Source: Phytohabitans maris
GTDB lineage: Bacteria; Actinomycetota; Actinomycetes; Mycobacteriales; Micromonosporaceae
NCBI RefSeq assembly: GCF_031085175.1
Contig: NZ_JAVHUY010000004.1
Coordinates: forward strand, 62,001-126,000
Direction of reading: 5' to 3'
Length of the DNA: 64,000 nucleotides
Part shown: positions 25,347-33,114 of the stretch, in pieces
How positions within the stretch are numbered: position 1 is the first letter of the stretch
Layout: the number at the start of each line of letters is the position of its first letter
Made by a program: the position numbers and the translations under genes
The notes under the pieces: generated by a model
The model's database searches: none
Seen by the model: the letters and a program-made list of their open reading frames with translations, nothing else
Told to the model about the DNA's origin: nothing

Positions 25347-26432
25347 CTAACGGTCCCCTTCCGCCACGATCCGTCCCACCCCCTCGACCACCGTGAGGTC
25401 ACCCGCCGCGAACCGGTTGCGCATCACCGCGACCGCCACGCCGGTGTCGATGTCCGCCCACGCGGCCGAGCCGTTCACCCCGATCATCCCGAACGTCGAG
25501 CCCTCCCGCCCCGCGATCCCGCCCGGCCGGTAGGGGCTGTAGCCGTACGCCCACGTGGTCGGGAAGCCCATCACCTGGTCGACGCCGGAGAACGCCGGCG
25601 CCGCCATCAGCGCCAGCCGCTCGGGTGACACGAGCGTCACGCCGGGCACGTGGCCGAGCAGCGCCGCGTACATCCGGGCCACGCCACGCGCGCTCATCGT
25701 GCCGGCCGAGGGGATGTCGGAGGTGAGCACGTCGCGCCGGTTCGCGTAGGCCGCGTCGGGCATGACCGCCGCCGGCGTCGCACGCGCCGCCGGTGACCCG
25801 GGCGGTGGTCGCTCCGGCGGCGGGCCGGCCACCTGCGTCGCCACGCGCGGCAGCAGACTTTCTGGTACGCCGAAGCACACCTCGCCCTCGACCGCCAGTG
25901 GCCGGGTGACGAGCTCCCGGAGCAATGTGGACAGAGGTCGTCCGGATGCCCGGCGCAGCGTCTCGCCCAGCAGGTAACCGAAGGTCTGCGCGTGATAGCC
26001 GGTCGCGGTGCCCGGCGGCCACCACGGCTCGGCATCGGCGACCAGCGCGCACATCCGGTCCCAGTCGCACATGTCCGCCACGGTGACGCCGGCCGGCAGG
26101 CCGGGCACGCCGGCCGTGTGCAGCAGCACGTCCCGCAGCGTCACGCCACCCTTGCCGTGCGCGGCGAACTCGGGCCAGACCTCGGCCACCCGTGTCTCGT
26201 ACCCGATGATCTCCCGCTCGACCGCGACGTGCGCGAGCGTGGCCGCGACGCCCTTGCCGGTGGAGGCCGCGTAGAAGAGCGTGCCGGGCGCGACCGGCGG
26301 CCCGTCCGGGCCGGCGCGGCCCGCGACGGCGTCCACTGTGGTCTCGCCGTCCTGGATGACGCAGACCTGCAGTCCTATCTCGCTTCCGCCGGCGACGAGG
26401 CCGTCAACGGTCCGCTGGATCCGCTCCCGCAT
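25347..26432 (-). CDS. Serine hydrolase of the beta-lactamase/esterase (class C) family
   Basis: Protein of 361 aa without a signal peptide, so cytoplasmic. The catalytic SxxK is in FYAASTGKGVAA (Ser and Lys of STGK), the YxN-like element is in GYHAQTFGYLLGE, and a C-terminal Gly-rich strand lies in STFGMIGVNGSAAWAD. The fold covers beta-lactamases, D-aminopeptidases and EstB esterases. The ATG at 26432 overlaps the 3' end of the NACHT gene by 29 bp, which implies coupled translation. It may be the enzymatic partner of the NACHT sensor, but it may equally be an unrelated esterase. Confidence 0.85.
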   Translation of the reverse strand: MRERIQRTVDGLVAGGSEIGLQVCVIQDGETTVDAVAGRAGPDGPPVAPGTLFYAASTGKGVAATLAHVAVEREIIGYETRVAEVWPEFAAHGKGGVTLRDVLLHTAGVPGLPAGVTVADMCDWDRMCALVADAEPWWPPGTATGYHAQTFGYLLGETLRRASGRPLSTLLRELVTRPLAVEGEVCFGVPESLLPRVATQVAGPPPERPPPGSPAARATPAAVMPDAAYANRRDVLTSDIPSAGTMSARGVARMYAALLGHVPGVTLVSPERLALMAAPAFSGVDQVMGFPTTWAYGYSPYRPGGIAGREGSTFGMIGVNGSAAWADIDTGVAVAVMRNRFAAGDLTVVEGVGRIVAEGDR

Positions 26433-29319
26433 GCCCCACCCCCTCCATCTCGTCCACGAGGTCCAGCAGGAATCCGGTCCAGCCCGTGCGCCGGACGATG
26501 TCGGCATACCGCGCGACGAGCTGTTTGCGCTCCTCCGGCGTCCTGTCGTGGACCCGCAGCAGGAACACCTCCAGCAGCACGTGGGCGACCGACCGCAGCG
26601 GCTCGCCGGGCAGGTCGGCCATCGTGCGGCTGGCGTTGGGCAGGGTCGCCTCGATCGGCTCCAGGCTGTGGACGACGGCGTCGTCGCTGGTGCGGCAGAG
26701 CAGGTGGGTGCGGCGCCGCAGGTACTCGGTGTCCCGCGACGCCATCATCTCGATCCGGCCGCGGCGCGGGTCGCCGGGCGGGATGTCGTACGTCCAGTGC
26801 AGGTCGATCGGGGGCGTCTGGAACGTGCCGTCGTCCGCGCCCACCACGACGTCGCGGGCGTCGCCGTCCCAGATCCGCTCCAGCGTCAGTACGTCCACGA
26901 GGCTCTGCCACTCGTCCCACAGCAGCTGGGAGCGCCACAGCATGGCCTGCCGCTTCCAGCCGGAGACCGGCTCGCCGTCCACGAACTCGCTGGCCCGCAG
27001 CGGGCCGGCGGCGTGCACGGCGAGCAGCAGCAGGTTGGCGCTGTACGCGGCGTACCGGCCGGGCACCGGCAGCACCCGCGGCTGGTACCCGGCCAGCCGG
27101 CGCGGCGGCCGTGCGTGGTGCACGGTCCGCAGGAGCCGTACCAGCAGGGCGCCCAGCGCCGCCCGCCCGGCACCGTCCAGCTGGGACAGCAGGCCGCGCA
27201 GGAAGCCGACGACCGGGGTGCGCACGCTCAGCACCGAAAACGACAGCAGCGCGTGCAGCAGGTCGTCGTCGACCGGCGCGGTGCCGAACGACAGCGTGGC
27301 CGCGGCGTCCCGGGCGGCCAGGTCGCGCAGCGCCTGGAACGTCATCCGGGCGACCAGGAACTCGCCGAACGTGGCGTGCAGGAACTCGTACGTGCCCAGC
27401 CGGGCGCCGTCCCGGATCGCGCGGGCCCGGTGCACGAAGAAGAACCGCCCCAGCACGATCTCGGCCCGTCCCAGCGGCGCGCGCAGGTCGCTCGCGGCCG
27501 GTGGCGCCTCGCCCATCACGGCGGCCAGGTCCGCGGCGAGGTCGGCCTCCGTGACCCACTGGGTGTTGCGGTTGAACATGGCGAACGCGACCAGCGACAG
27601 CCGCCGCAGCTCCTCCTCGACCGCGCGCGCGGTGTCCGGTTCGGACAGTCCGGGGCGGTGCTTGGCGACCTCGCGCCGGGCGAAGCTGTGCAGCAGCCGC
27701 TCGTACAGCTCGTGCTGCCCGAGCCCGTCCGCTGCCGGGAGCCGGCGCAGGGCGTTGCCGTCGGCGTCGTACAGGGCGAGCATGAGCAGCAGCAGCGGCT
27801 GCCCGGCGAGCTGGCGGTGCGGGAGTACGGCGGCGAGCGTGAGCGGGGTGAGGCCGCGGGCGGCGAGGTGGGTGGCGTTGGCCCGGTTCCACACCTCCAG
27901 CCACGCCTCGATCCGCGGCTCGTCGAACGGTTCCAGCCGCACCGCCACCGTCCCCTCCGGGGCCCGCGCCCGGTCGGCGACGCTGGTGCGGCTGGTCACG
28001 ACCACCACGACCGGGCGCCCCTGCTCGGCCTCGCGGCGTTGGAACGCGGCGACCCGGGCGAGGTAGTCGGACTGGCTCACCCCGGTCGCCTGGAGCAGCT
28101 CGTCGAAGCCGTCGAGCATCACCACCGGCAGCGCGTCGCCGGCCGAACGGGCCAGGGCCGGCCACTCGACGCGTTCGCCGGTCCCGGCGCGGATCGCGTA
28201 CTCGATCTGGTCCTGCAGGTCGGCGCTGACCGGTACGTCGCGGAGGGCGACCCGCACGGGCAGGAAGTCGGCCGCCGGCAGGCGGGCGGCGAGCACCTTG
28301 GTGAGCACGGACTTGCCGGAACCGGGCTGGCCGAGCACGAGCAGCGGCGCCTCGACCGCCCGCGGCGAGGTGAGGAACCCGGCGAGGAACTCCTGCAGGT
28401 CGTCGCGGACCTCCACATCGGACCACCAGGCCTCGTCGCTGGTACGGCCACCGGCGGTGGCGACCCGGTAGAGCGGTGTCACGTACGCCTCGCCGAGCGC
28501 CGGCACCCGCAGCCCGGGCGGCACGTCGCCGGCCTCGACGACCGGCCGGTCGAGCGCTGCTTCGTTGGCCCGGGCCAGGGCGGCCCGCCGCGCGTCCGGC
28601 ACCCGCCCGGTGGAGATGCCGTCGAGCACCCGCCCGAGCCCGGTGAGCGCCACGCCGAGCCCGCGCAGCTCGTCCCGGGTGGCGGAGTGCTCGCGCAGGC
28701 CGGACCAGAACGCGACCTCCGGGAAGTCGGCGCCGAGCTGGCGGAAGAGCTCCTCGTACCGGGCCACGGCGGCCGGCGGCAGCGCGTCGAGGGTCCGGCG
28801 GAAGGCGGCCCGGTCGCTCTCCGGCAGCCCTTCCCAGACCGCGAGCCCGCCGAGGAACCGGGCGAGGGCGCCGGAGACCTCGGCGTAGTAGCCGTGCAGT
28901 GTGCTCAGCAGACGGTCGTGCGGGTCGTGCGGTCCGGGCAGCCGCGGCCCGGGCTCGAAGATGAGCCGGGGGAGCGCGGCACCGCCGCCGGCGACCGCGA
29001 GCTGCTCCTGCTTGGTCAGCTCCAGCTTCGCGAACGCGATCGGCGGCTCGGACTCGGCGAGCGCCTCGAAGTACGCGGTGACGACGATGACCGCGTGCGC
29101 CGCCTCCAGCCGCTGGGTGCGCCCGTACCGGGACAGCCCGCTGCGCCGCTCGGCGAGCCCGCGCACGACCTGGTGCCCGAGCCGCACCAGCTCCGCCGGC
29201 AGCGGCACGGCGGCACTGAGGACCGCGCCGCTGGTCAGGGCCTCCAGGGCATCGACGACCTTGCTGTCCCGGCCGCCGAGCAGGCGTACCGCGTCCGCGT
29301 AGCTGAGAACCTGGGGCAT
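26404..29319 (-). CDS. NACHT-domain STAND NTPase with helical N-terminal domain (NLR-like)
   Basis: Cytoplasmic signalling ATPase of 971 aa. The N-terminal ~230 residues are helical (SYADAVRLLGG, LSRYGRTQRLEAAHAVIVVTAYFEAL) and resemble the NNH-type helical domains seen on bacterial NACHT proteins, probably NNH7. The NACHT core has Walker A GQPGSGKS at residues 330-337 and Walker B VVMLDGFDELL at about 399-409, with a sensor-like VVVTSRTS strand. The C-terminal ~450 residues are a helical sensor region (FLHATFGEFLVARM) without recognisable repeats. Bacterial NACHT proteins of this type include antiphage sensors. It is the first gene of a three-gene operon. Confidence 0.85.
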   Translation of the reverse strand: MPQVLSYADAVRLLGGRDSKVVDALEALTSGAVLSAAVPLPAELVRLGHQVVRGLAERRSGLSRYGRTQRLEAAHAVIVVTAYFEALAESEPPIAFAKLELTKQEQLAVAGGGAALPRLIFEPGPRLPGPHDPHDRLLSTLHGYYAEVSGALARFLGGLAVWEGLPESDRAAFRRTLDALPPAAVARYEELFRQLGADFPEVAFWSGLREHSATRDELRGLGVALTGLGRVLDGISTGRVPDARRAALARANEAALDRPVVEAGDVPPGLRVPALGEAYVTPLYRVATAGGRTSDEAWWSDVEVRDDLQEFLAGFLTSPRAVEAPLLVLGQPGSGKSVLTKVLAARLPAADFLPVRVALRDVPVSADLQDQIEYAIRAGTGERVEWPALARSAGDALPVVMLDGFDELLQATGVSQSDYLARVAAFQRREAEQGRPVVVVVTSRTSVADRARAPEGTVAVRLEPFDEPRIEAWLEVWNRANATHLAARGLTPLTLAAVLPHRQLAGQPLLLLMLALYDADGNALRRLPAADGLGQHELYERLLHSFARREVAKHRPGLSEPDTARAVEEELRRLSLVAFAMFNRNTQWVTEADLAADLAAVMGEAPPAASDLRAPLGRAEIVLGRFFFVHRARAIRDGARLGTYEFLHATFGEFLVARMTFQALRDLAARDAAATLSFGTAPVDDDLLHALLSFSVLSVRTPVVGFLRGLLSQLDGAGRAALGALLVRLLRTVHHARPPRRLAGYQPRVLPVPGRYAAYSANLLLLAVHAAGPLRASEFVDGEPVSGWKRQAMLWRSQLLWDEWQSLVDVLTLERIWDGDARDVVVGADDGTFQTPPIDLHWTYDIPPGDPRRGRIEMMASRDTEYLRRRTHLLCRTSDDAVVHSLEPIEATLPNASRTMADLPGEPLRSVAHVLLEVFLLRVHDRTPEERKQLVARYADIVRRTGWTGFLLDLVDEMEGVGHAGADPADR

Positions 29320-29393
29320 GCGCCGACGCTAGCGAAGCCCCGCGACGCACACGACGCCGTCCTAGGCGCCGGCGGCCGCGAGGAGCGCGTGAG

Positions 29394-30893
29394 CTAGCCG
29401 GCGAGCAGGGACATGATGTTCTTCTCGGTGATGTCGGGGCCGGTGAGCTGGCTGACGATGGCGCCGTCGCGCAGGACGACCACGCGGTCGCAGGTGCTCA
29501 CGATCTCGTCCAGGTCGGAGGAGATGAGCATGACCGCGAGCCCGTCCACGGCCAGGTCGTCGATGAGCGACTGCACCTCGGCCTTGCTGCCCACGTCGAT
29601 GCCGCGGGTCGGCTCGTCCAGCATGAGCACCCGGGGGTGGGTGGCCAGCCAGCGGGCCAGCAGCACCTTCTGCTGAGTGCCGCCGGAGAGCTCGGCCGCC
29701 GGCTGGTGCGGGCTGGTCGCCTTGATCCGCAGCCGGCTCATCAGCGCGCCGACCACCTTGTCCAGCCGCGCCTCCGAGACGATGCCGGCGCGGGTGAGGC
29801 GGGGGAGGGCGGCGAGCGCGATGTTGTCGCGGACCGAGAGGGTGCCGACGATCCCCTCGGCCTTGCGGTTGTCCGGCAGCAGCCCGACGCCGGCCCGGAT
29901 CGCCCCGGCGATCGAACGCTTGCGCAGGCTCGCACCGGAGACCGTCACCTGCCCGGAGTCGAGCGGCAGCGCGCCGGCGATCGCCCGCGCGGTCTCGGTG
30001 CGGCCGGCGCCGAGCAGCCCGCTGAGCCCGACCACCTCGCCGGGGCGCAGGTTGATCGAGACGTCGGTCAGCACGTGCCGGCGGGTCAGGCCGGTCGCCC
30101 GCAGGATCGGCTCGTCGGCCGGCTCGTCCGCCGGGGCGCCGAGCACCGCGGTCGGGCCGTGCGTGACCCGGCGGCCGAGCATCAGCGACACCAGCCGCAG
30201 CCGGTCGAGGCCGGCGACCGGTCCGGTGTGGACGATCCGGCCGTCGCGCAGCACGGTCACCCGGTCGCAGACGGCCTCCACTTCGGAGAGCTTGTGGGTC
30301 ACGTAGACCACCGAGCGGCCCTCGTCCCGGGCCGCGGCGACGGCGGCGAAGAGGCGGTCGGCCTCCGCGGCTTCCAGCCCGGCCGTGGGTTCGTCCAGGA
30401 CCACGACCGGGGTACCGGCGGAGAGCGCCCGGGCCACGGCCACCATCTGCCGTACCCCCGGCTCGTAGGCGCCGAGCGGGCGCCGCACGTCGACGCGGAG
30501 GCCGAGCCCGGCGGTGATCTCGGCGGCGAGCGCGTTCATCCGGGCGATGTTGATGAGGCCGTGGCGGCGGCGCGGCTCGCGGCCGAGGAAGAGGTTGCGG
30601 GCGACGCTCATCTGCGGCACGAGGTTGGCGTCCTGGTGCACGGCGCTGATCCCGGCCCGCTCGGCGTCGCGCGGCGAGGCGAAGCGGACCCGCTCGCCGC
30701 GCACCCGCAGGATCCCGGCGTCCGGCCGCTGGATGCCGGCGAGGACCTTGACCAATGTGGACTTGCCGGCACCGTTTTCACCGACGACGGCGTGCACCTC
30801 GGCCGGGCCGAGGCTGAACGAGACGTGGTCGAGTGCGCGGGTGCCGGGGAAGTCCCGGACCACACCCGCCAGGTCGAGAATCGCGTCCACCAC
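29394..30893 (-). CDS. Sugar ABC transporter ATP-binding protein (RbsA-type), orphan
   Basis: Two-domain ATPase of 499 aa. Domain 1 has Walker A GENGAGKST, a VRQMVAVARALS signature and VVVLDEPTAGL. Domain 2 has the degenerate GLLGAGRTE usual in RbsA/AraG/YtfR, then LSGGTQQKVLLARWL and LMLDEPTRGIDVG. It closely resembles the ATPase at 33114-34649, so it is probably a duplicate. No permease or binding protein accompanies it on this strand; it lies downstream of the DeoR gene and may share the divergent transporter's permeases. Two consecutive GTG codons (30893 and 30890) are possible starts after a GAGGGGG. Confidence 0.88.
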   Translation of the reverse strand: MVDAILDLAGVVRDFPGTRALDHVSFSLGPAEVHAVVGENGAGKSTLVKVLAGIQRPDAGILRVRGERVRFASPRDAERAGISAVHQDANLVPQMSVARNLFLGREPRRRHGLINIARMNALAAEITAGLGLRVDVRRPLGAYEPGVRQMVAVARALSAGTPVVVLDEPTAGLEAAEADRLFAAVAAARDEGRSVVYVTHKLSEVEAVCDRVTVLRDGRIVHTGPVAGLDRLRLVSLMLGRRVTHGPTAVLGAPADEPADEPILRATGLTRRHVLTDVSINLRPGEVVGLSGLLGAGRTETARAIAGALPLDSGQVTVSGASLRKRSIAGAIRAGVGLLPDNRKAEGIVGTLSVRDNIALAALPRLTRAGIVSEARLDKVVGALMSRLRIKATSPHQPAAELSGGTQQKVLLARWLATHPRVLMLDEPTRGIDVGSKAEVQSLIDDLAVDGLAVMLISSDLDEIVSTCDRVVVLRDGAIVSQLTGPDITEKNIMSLLAG

Positions 30894-30923
30894 GGGTGCC
30901 CCCTCGCAGCGACTGATCGCGAT

Positions 30924-30945
30924 GATTCCGTACGGATCCGGAATC
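30924..30945. promoter_or_regulatory. Inverted repeat between DeoR gene and orphan ATPase gene
   Basis: GATTCCG (30924-30930) and CGGAATC (30939-30945) are perfect complements 8 nt apart, in the 64 bp gap. The sequence resembles the GATCGGATTCG half-site found in the divergent promoter, so it may be a further operator rather than a terminator. Confidence 0.4.
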
Positions 30946-30957
30946 GTAAAGAGCCCG

Positions 30958-31770
30958 TTACACTCTCGCGACGTGCAGGCGGACCGCGCGGTTGGCCAGC
31001 TCGTCGAGCACGTCACGGGGTGCGCCGTCGTCGGTGACCAGATGGTCGATCTCGTCGGTGGGTACCGTCTGCACCATCGTGTCGACGCCGATCTTGGTGT
31101 GGTCGGCGAGGACGACGATCTCCTCGGCCGCGGCCGCCAGGGCCCGGTCGACGCTGGCGACCTGCATGTTGGGCGTGGAGACGCCGCGCTCGGGGGTGAG
31201 CCCGTTGCCGGAGATGAACGCCCGCCGCACCCGCAGCCCGGCCACCGACCGCTCGGCCGCGCTGCCGACCAGCGCGTGGATCGACCCGCGCAGCGTGCCG
31301 CCGGTGAGCACCACCTCGATCCGGGGCGCGGCGGCGAGGGCCTGGGCGACCAGCAGCGAGTTGGTCACCACGGCGAGCTCGTTGTGCCGGGCCAGGTGCT
31401 GGGCGAAGACCTGGGTGGTGGTGCCGGCGCCGATCACGATCGCGTCGCCATCCTCGACCAGCGACGCGGCGAGCTCGCCGATCGCCGCCTTCTCGGCGGA
31501 GGCGACGTGGGCCTTCTGCGCGTACGTCGGCTCGCGGGAGAGCGCCCCGGGCAGCGTCGCGCCGCCGTGGTGCCGGTTGAGCAGCCCGTCGGCCTCCAGG
31601 ACGCGCAGGTCGCGCCGGACCGTGACCTCCGAGGACTGCACCGCCTCGGCGAGGTCGCGCAGGGAGGCGGCACCGTTGGCCCGCATCACCTCGAGGATGC
31701 GCTGGCGCCGCTCGGCCGCGAACATCGCCCGCCGCGTCTCCACCTGTCCCCGGGAGTCGTCCGCCGCCAC
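30958..31770 (-). CDS. DeoR-family transcriptional regulator
   Basis: Repressor of 270 aa. The N-terminal DeoR helix-turn-helix (RRQRILEVMRANGAASLRDLAEAV followed by SSEVTVRRDLRVLEADGLLNRHHGGA, in outline) is at about residues 20-75. The ribose-isomerase-like sensor domain follows with IGAGTTTQVFAQHL, VVTNSLLVAQAL and VLTGGTLRG, which bind phosphorylated sugars in characterised members. The start is GTG at 31770. It diverges from the sugar transporter operon; matched GATCGGAT/ATCTGATC half-sites in the shared region are candidate operators for both directions. Confidence 0.9.
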   Translation of the reverse strand: MAADDSRGQVETRRAMFAAERRQRILEVMRANGAASLRDLAEAVQSSEVTVRRDLRVLEADGLLNRHHGGATLPGALSREPTYAQKAHVASAEKAAIGELAASLVEDGDAIVIGAGTTTQVFAQHLARHNELAVVTNSLLVAQALAAAPRIEVVLTGGTLRGSIHALVGSAAERSVAGLRVRRAFISGNGLTPERGVSTPNMQVASVDRALAAAAEEIVVLADHTKIGVDTMVQTVPTDEIDHLVTDDGAPRDVLDELANRAVRLHVARV

Positions 31771-31784
31771 GCTCCACCCCTTGT

Positions 31785-31808
31785 GATCGGATGACTTCGG
31801 ATCTGATC
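31785..31808. promoter_or_regulatory. Candidate DeoR operator 1 (near the DeoR promoter)
   Basis: GATCGGAT (31785-31792) and ATCTGATC (31801-31808) form an imperfect inverted repeat (7 of 8 pairs) with an 8 nt spacer, 15 bp upstream of the DeoR start. The same half-sites occur at 31939-31964. Location suggests autoregulation. Confidence 0.5.
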
Positions 31809-31851
31809 GTACTCAGTCCGCCTGCGAGGAGCGCGCACCGCGCGCCCCTCT

Positions 31852-31911
31852 CCCGTGATCGAAGCTCCCGTCAAGTCGCTAGAACGACCTGGTGGGAGCT
31901 TCGATCACGGG
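31852..31911. repeat. Perfect 18 bp inverted repeat in the divergent promoter region
   Basis: CCCGTGATCGAAGCTCCC (31852-31869) and its exact reverse complement (31894-31911) flank a 24 nt spacer. Such a long exact stem is unusual for an operator. It may be a REP/MITE-like palindromic unit, or a hairpin insulating the DeoR and transporter promoters. Confidence 0.75.
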
Positions 31912-31938
31912 GAGTCGGGGACGCGAGCGATCGGTTGC

Positions 31939-31964
31939 GATCGGATTCGCGACCGAATCTGATC
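31939..31964 (+). promoter_or_regulatory. Candidate DeoR operator 2 upstream of the furanose transporter
   Basis: GATCGGATTCG (31939-31949) and CGAATCTGATC (31954-31964) form an 11 bp inverted repeat with one mismatch and a 4 nt spacer. It ends 8 bp before TTGACT (31973-31978), a likely -35, with a weak TTGATT -10 at 31997-32002. Repressor binding here would control the transporter operon. Confidence 0.55.
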
Positions 31965-32049
31965 GGTTGGTATTGACTTTGCTCGGCCACGGGTGCTTGA
32001 TTGAGTCCAACCGATGGCGCCGTCGGGTCCCACCCACGAAAGGATCAGC

Positions 32050-33114
32050 ATGAGCAGACGACGTGGATGGGCGGCGCTGGCGGTGGCCGCCCTGCTCGCG
32101 ACCGGTGCGTGCGCCAAGAGCGAGGACACTTCCGATACCCCGGCTCCGGCCGGCAGCGCGGGCGAGCAGGTGGCCCAGAGCGCCGCCGCCGACGGCCCCA
32201 CCTGCACGCTGCAGAGCTTCGGTGGCCAGGCGTTCGACGTGAAGACCGCGACGGTCGGCTTCTCCCAGTCGGAGAAGGAGGCCAACCCGTTCCGGATCGC
32301 CGAGACCCAGTCGATCAAGGACGAGGCGAAGGCGCTCGGCATCGCCAACCTGCGGGTCACGAACGCGCAGTCCCAGTTCTCCAAGCAGATCTCCGACGTG
32401 CAGCAGCTCATCGCCCAGGGTGCGAAGCTGCTGGTCATCGCCCCGCTCAACTCCGACGGCTGGGAGCCGGTGCTCAAGCAGGCGGCGGAGAAGAAGATCC
32501 CGATCATCACGATCGACCGGAAGATCAACGCCCAGCCGTGCACGGACTACCTCACGTTCATCGGCTCCGACTTCTACGAGCAGGGCAAGCGCGCCGCCGA
32601 CCAGATGATCGCGGCGCTCGGCGGCAACGGCGAGGTGGCGATCCTGCTCGGCGCGCCGGGCAACAACGTCACCACCGACCGGACCGCCGGCTTCAAGGAC
32701 CGGATCGCCGAGAAGGCGCCGAACATCAAGATCACTTTTGAACAGACCGGCGAGTTCACCCGGGAGAAGGGGCAGCAGGTCACCGAGCAGCTGATCCAGT
32801 CCCGCCCCGGCACCAGCGGCATCTACGCGGAGAACGACGAGATGGCCCTCGGCGCGGTGACCGCGCTCAAGGGCGCCGGCAAGACCCCCGGCCAGGTCAA
32901 GATCGTGTCGATCGACGGCACCCGCGCGGCGGTGCAGGGCATCGTGGACGGCTGGCTGTACTCGGTGATCGAGTCCAACCCGCGCTTCGGCCCGCTCGCC
33001 TTCCAGACCGCGCAGAAGTTCGTCGCCGGCGAGGCCATCCCGGCCACCACGATCATCAGCGACCGGGAGTACACCACGGCGAACGCCAAGGACAGCCTGG
33101 GGCACGCGTACTGA
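32050..33114 (+). CDS. Sugar-binding lipoprotein, YtfQ-like (furanose type)
   Basis: Periplasmic-binding-protein family member of 354 aa. The lipoprotein signal MSRRRGWAALAVAALLATGAC places the lipidated Cys at residue 21. The mature protein has TVGFSQSEKEANPFRIAETQSIKDEA, close to the start of YtfQ, the galactofuranose-binding protein. Further along are QGAKLLVIAPLNSDGWEPVL, IITIDRKI and IYAENDEMALGAVTALKGAG. The ATG at 32050 has AAAGGA upstream and gives a proper signal; an in-frame ATG at 32014 would not. The stop overlaps the ATPase start (TGATG). Two permeases downstream match the ytfQRT-yjfF order, so furanose sugars are the likely ligands. Confidence 0.88.
   Translation: MSRRRGWAALAVAALLATGACAKSEDTSDTPAPAGSAGEQVAQSAAADGPTCTLQSFGGQAFDVKTATVGFSQSEKEANPFRIAETQSIKDEAKALGIANLRVTNAQSQFSKQISDVQQLIAQGAKLLVIAPLNSDGWEPVLKQAAEKKIPIITIDRKINAQPCTDYLTFIGSDFYEQGKRAADQMIAALGGNGEVAILLGAPGNNVTTDRTAGFKDRIAEKAPNIKITFEQTGEFTREKGQQVTEQLIQSRPGTSGIYAENDEMALGAVTALKGAGKTPGQVKIVSIDGTRAAVQGIVDGWLYSVIESNPRFGPLAFQTAQKFVAGEAIPATTIISDREYTTANAKDSLGHAY

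Noticed and set aside
26281-29397. Very long plus-strand open frame (over 1000 codons) opposite the NACHT gene
   Set aside because: High-GC codon bias keeps the antisense frame open. The product is Arg/Gly/Pro/Val-rich without motifs, whereas the minus-strand frame carries Walker A and B.
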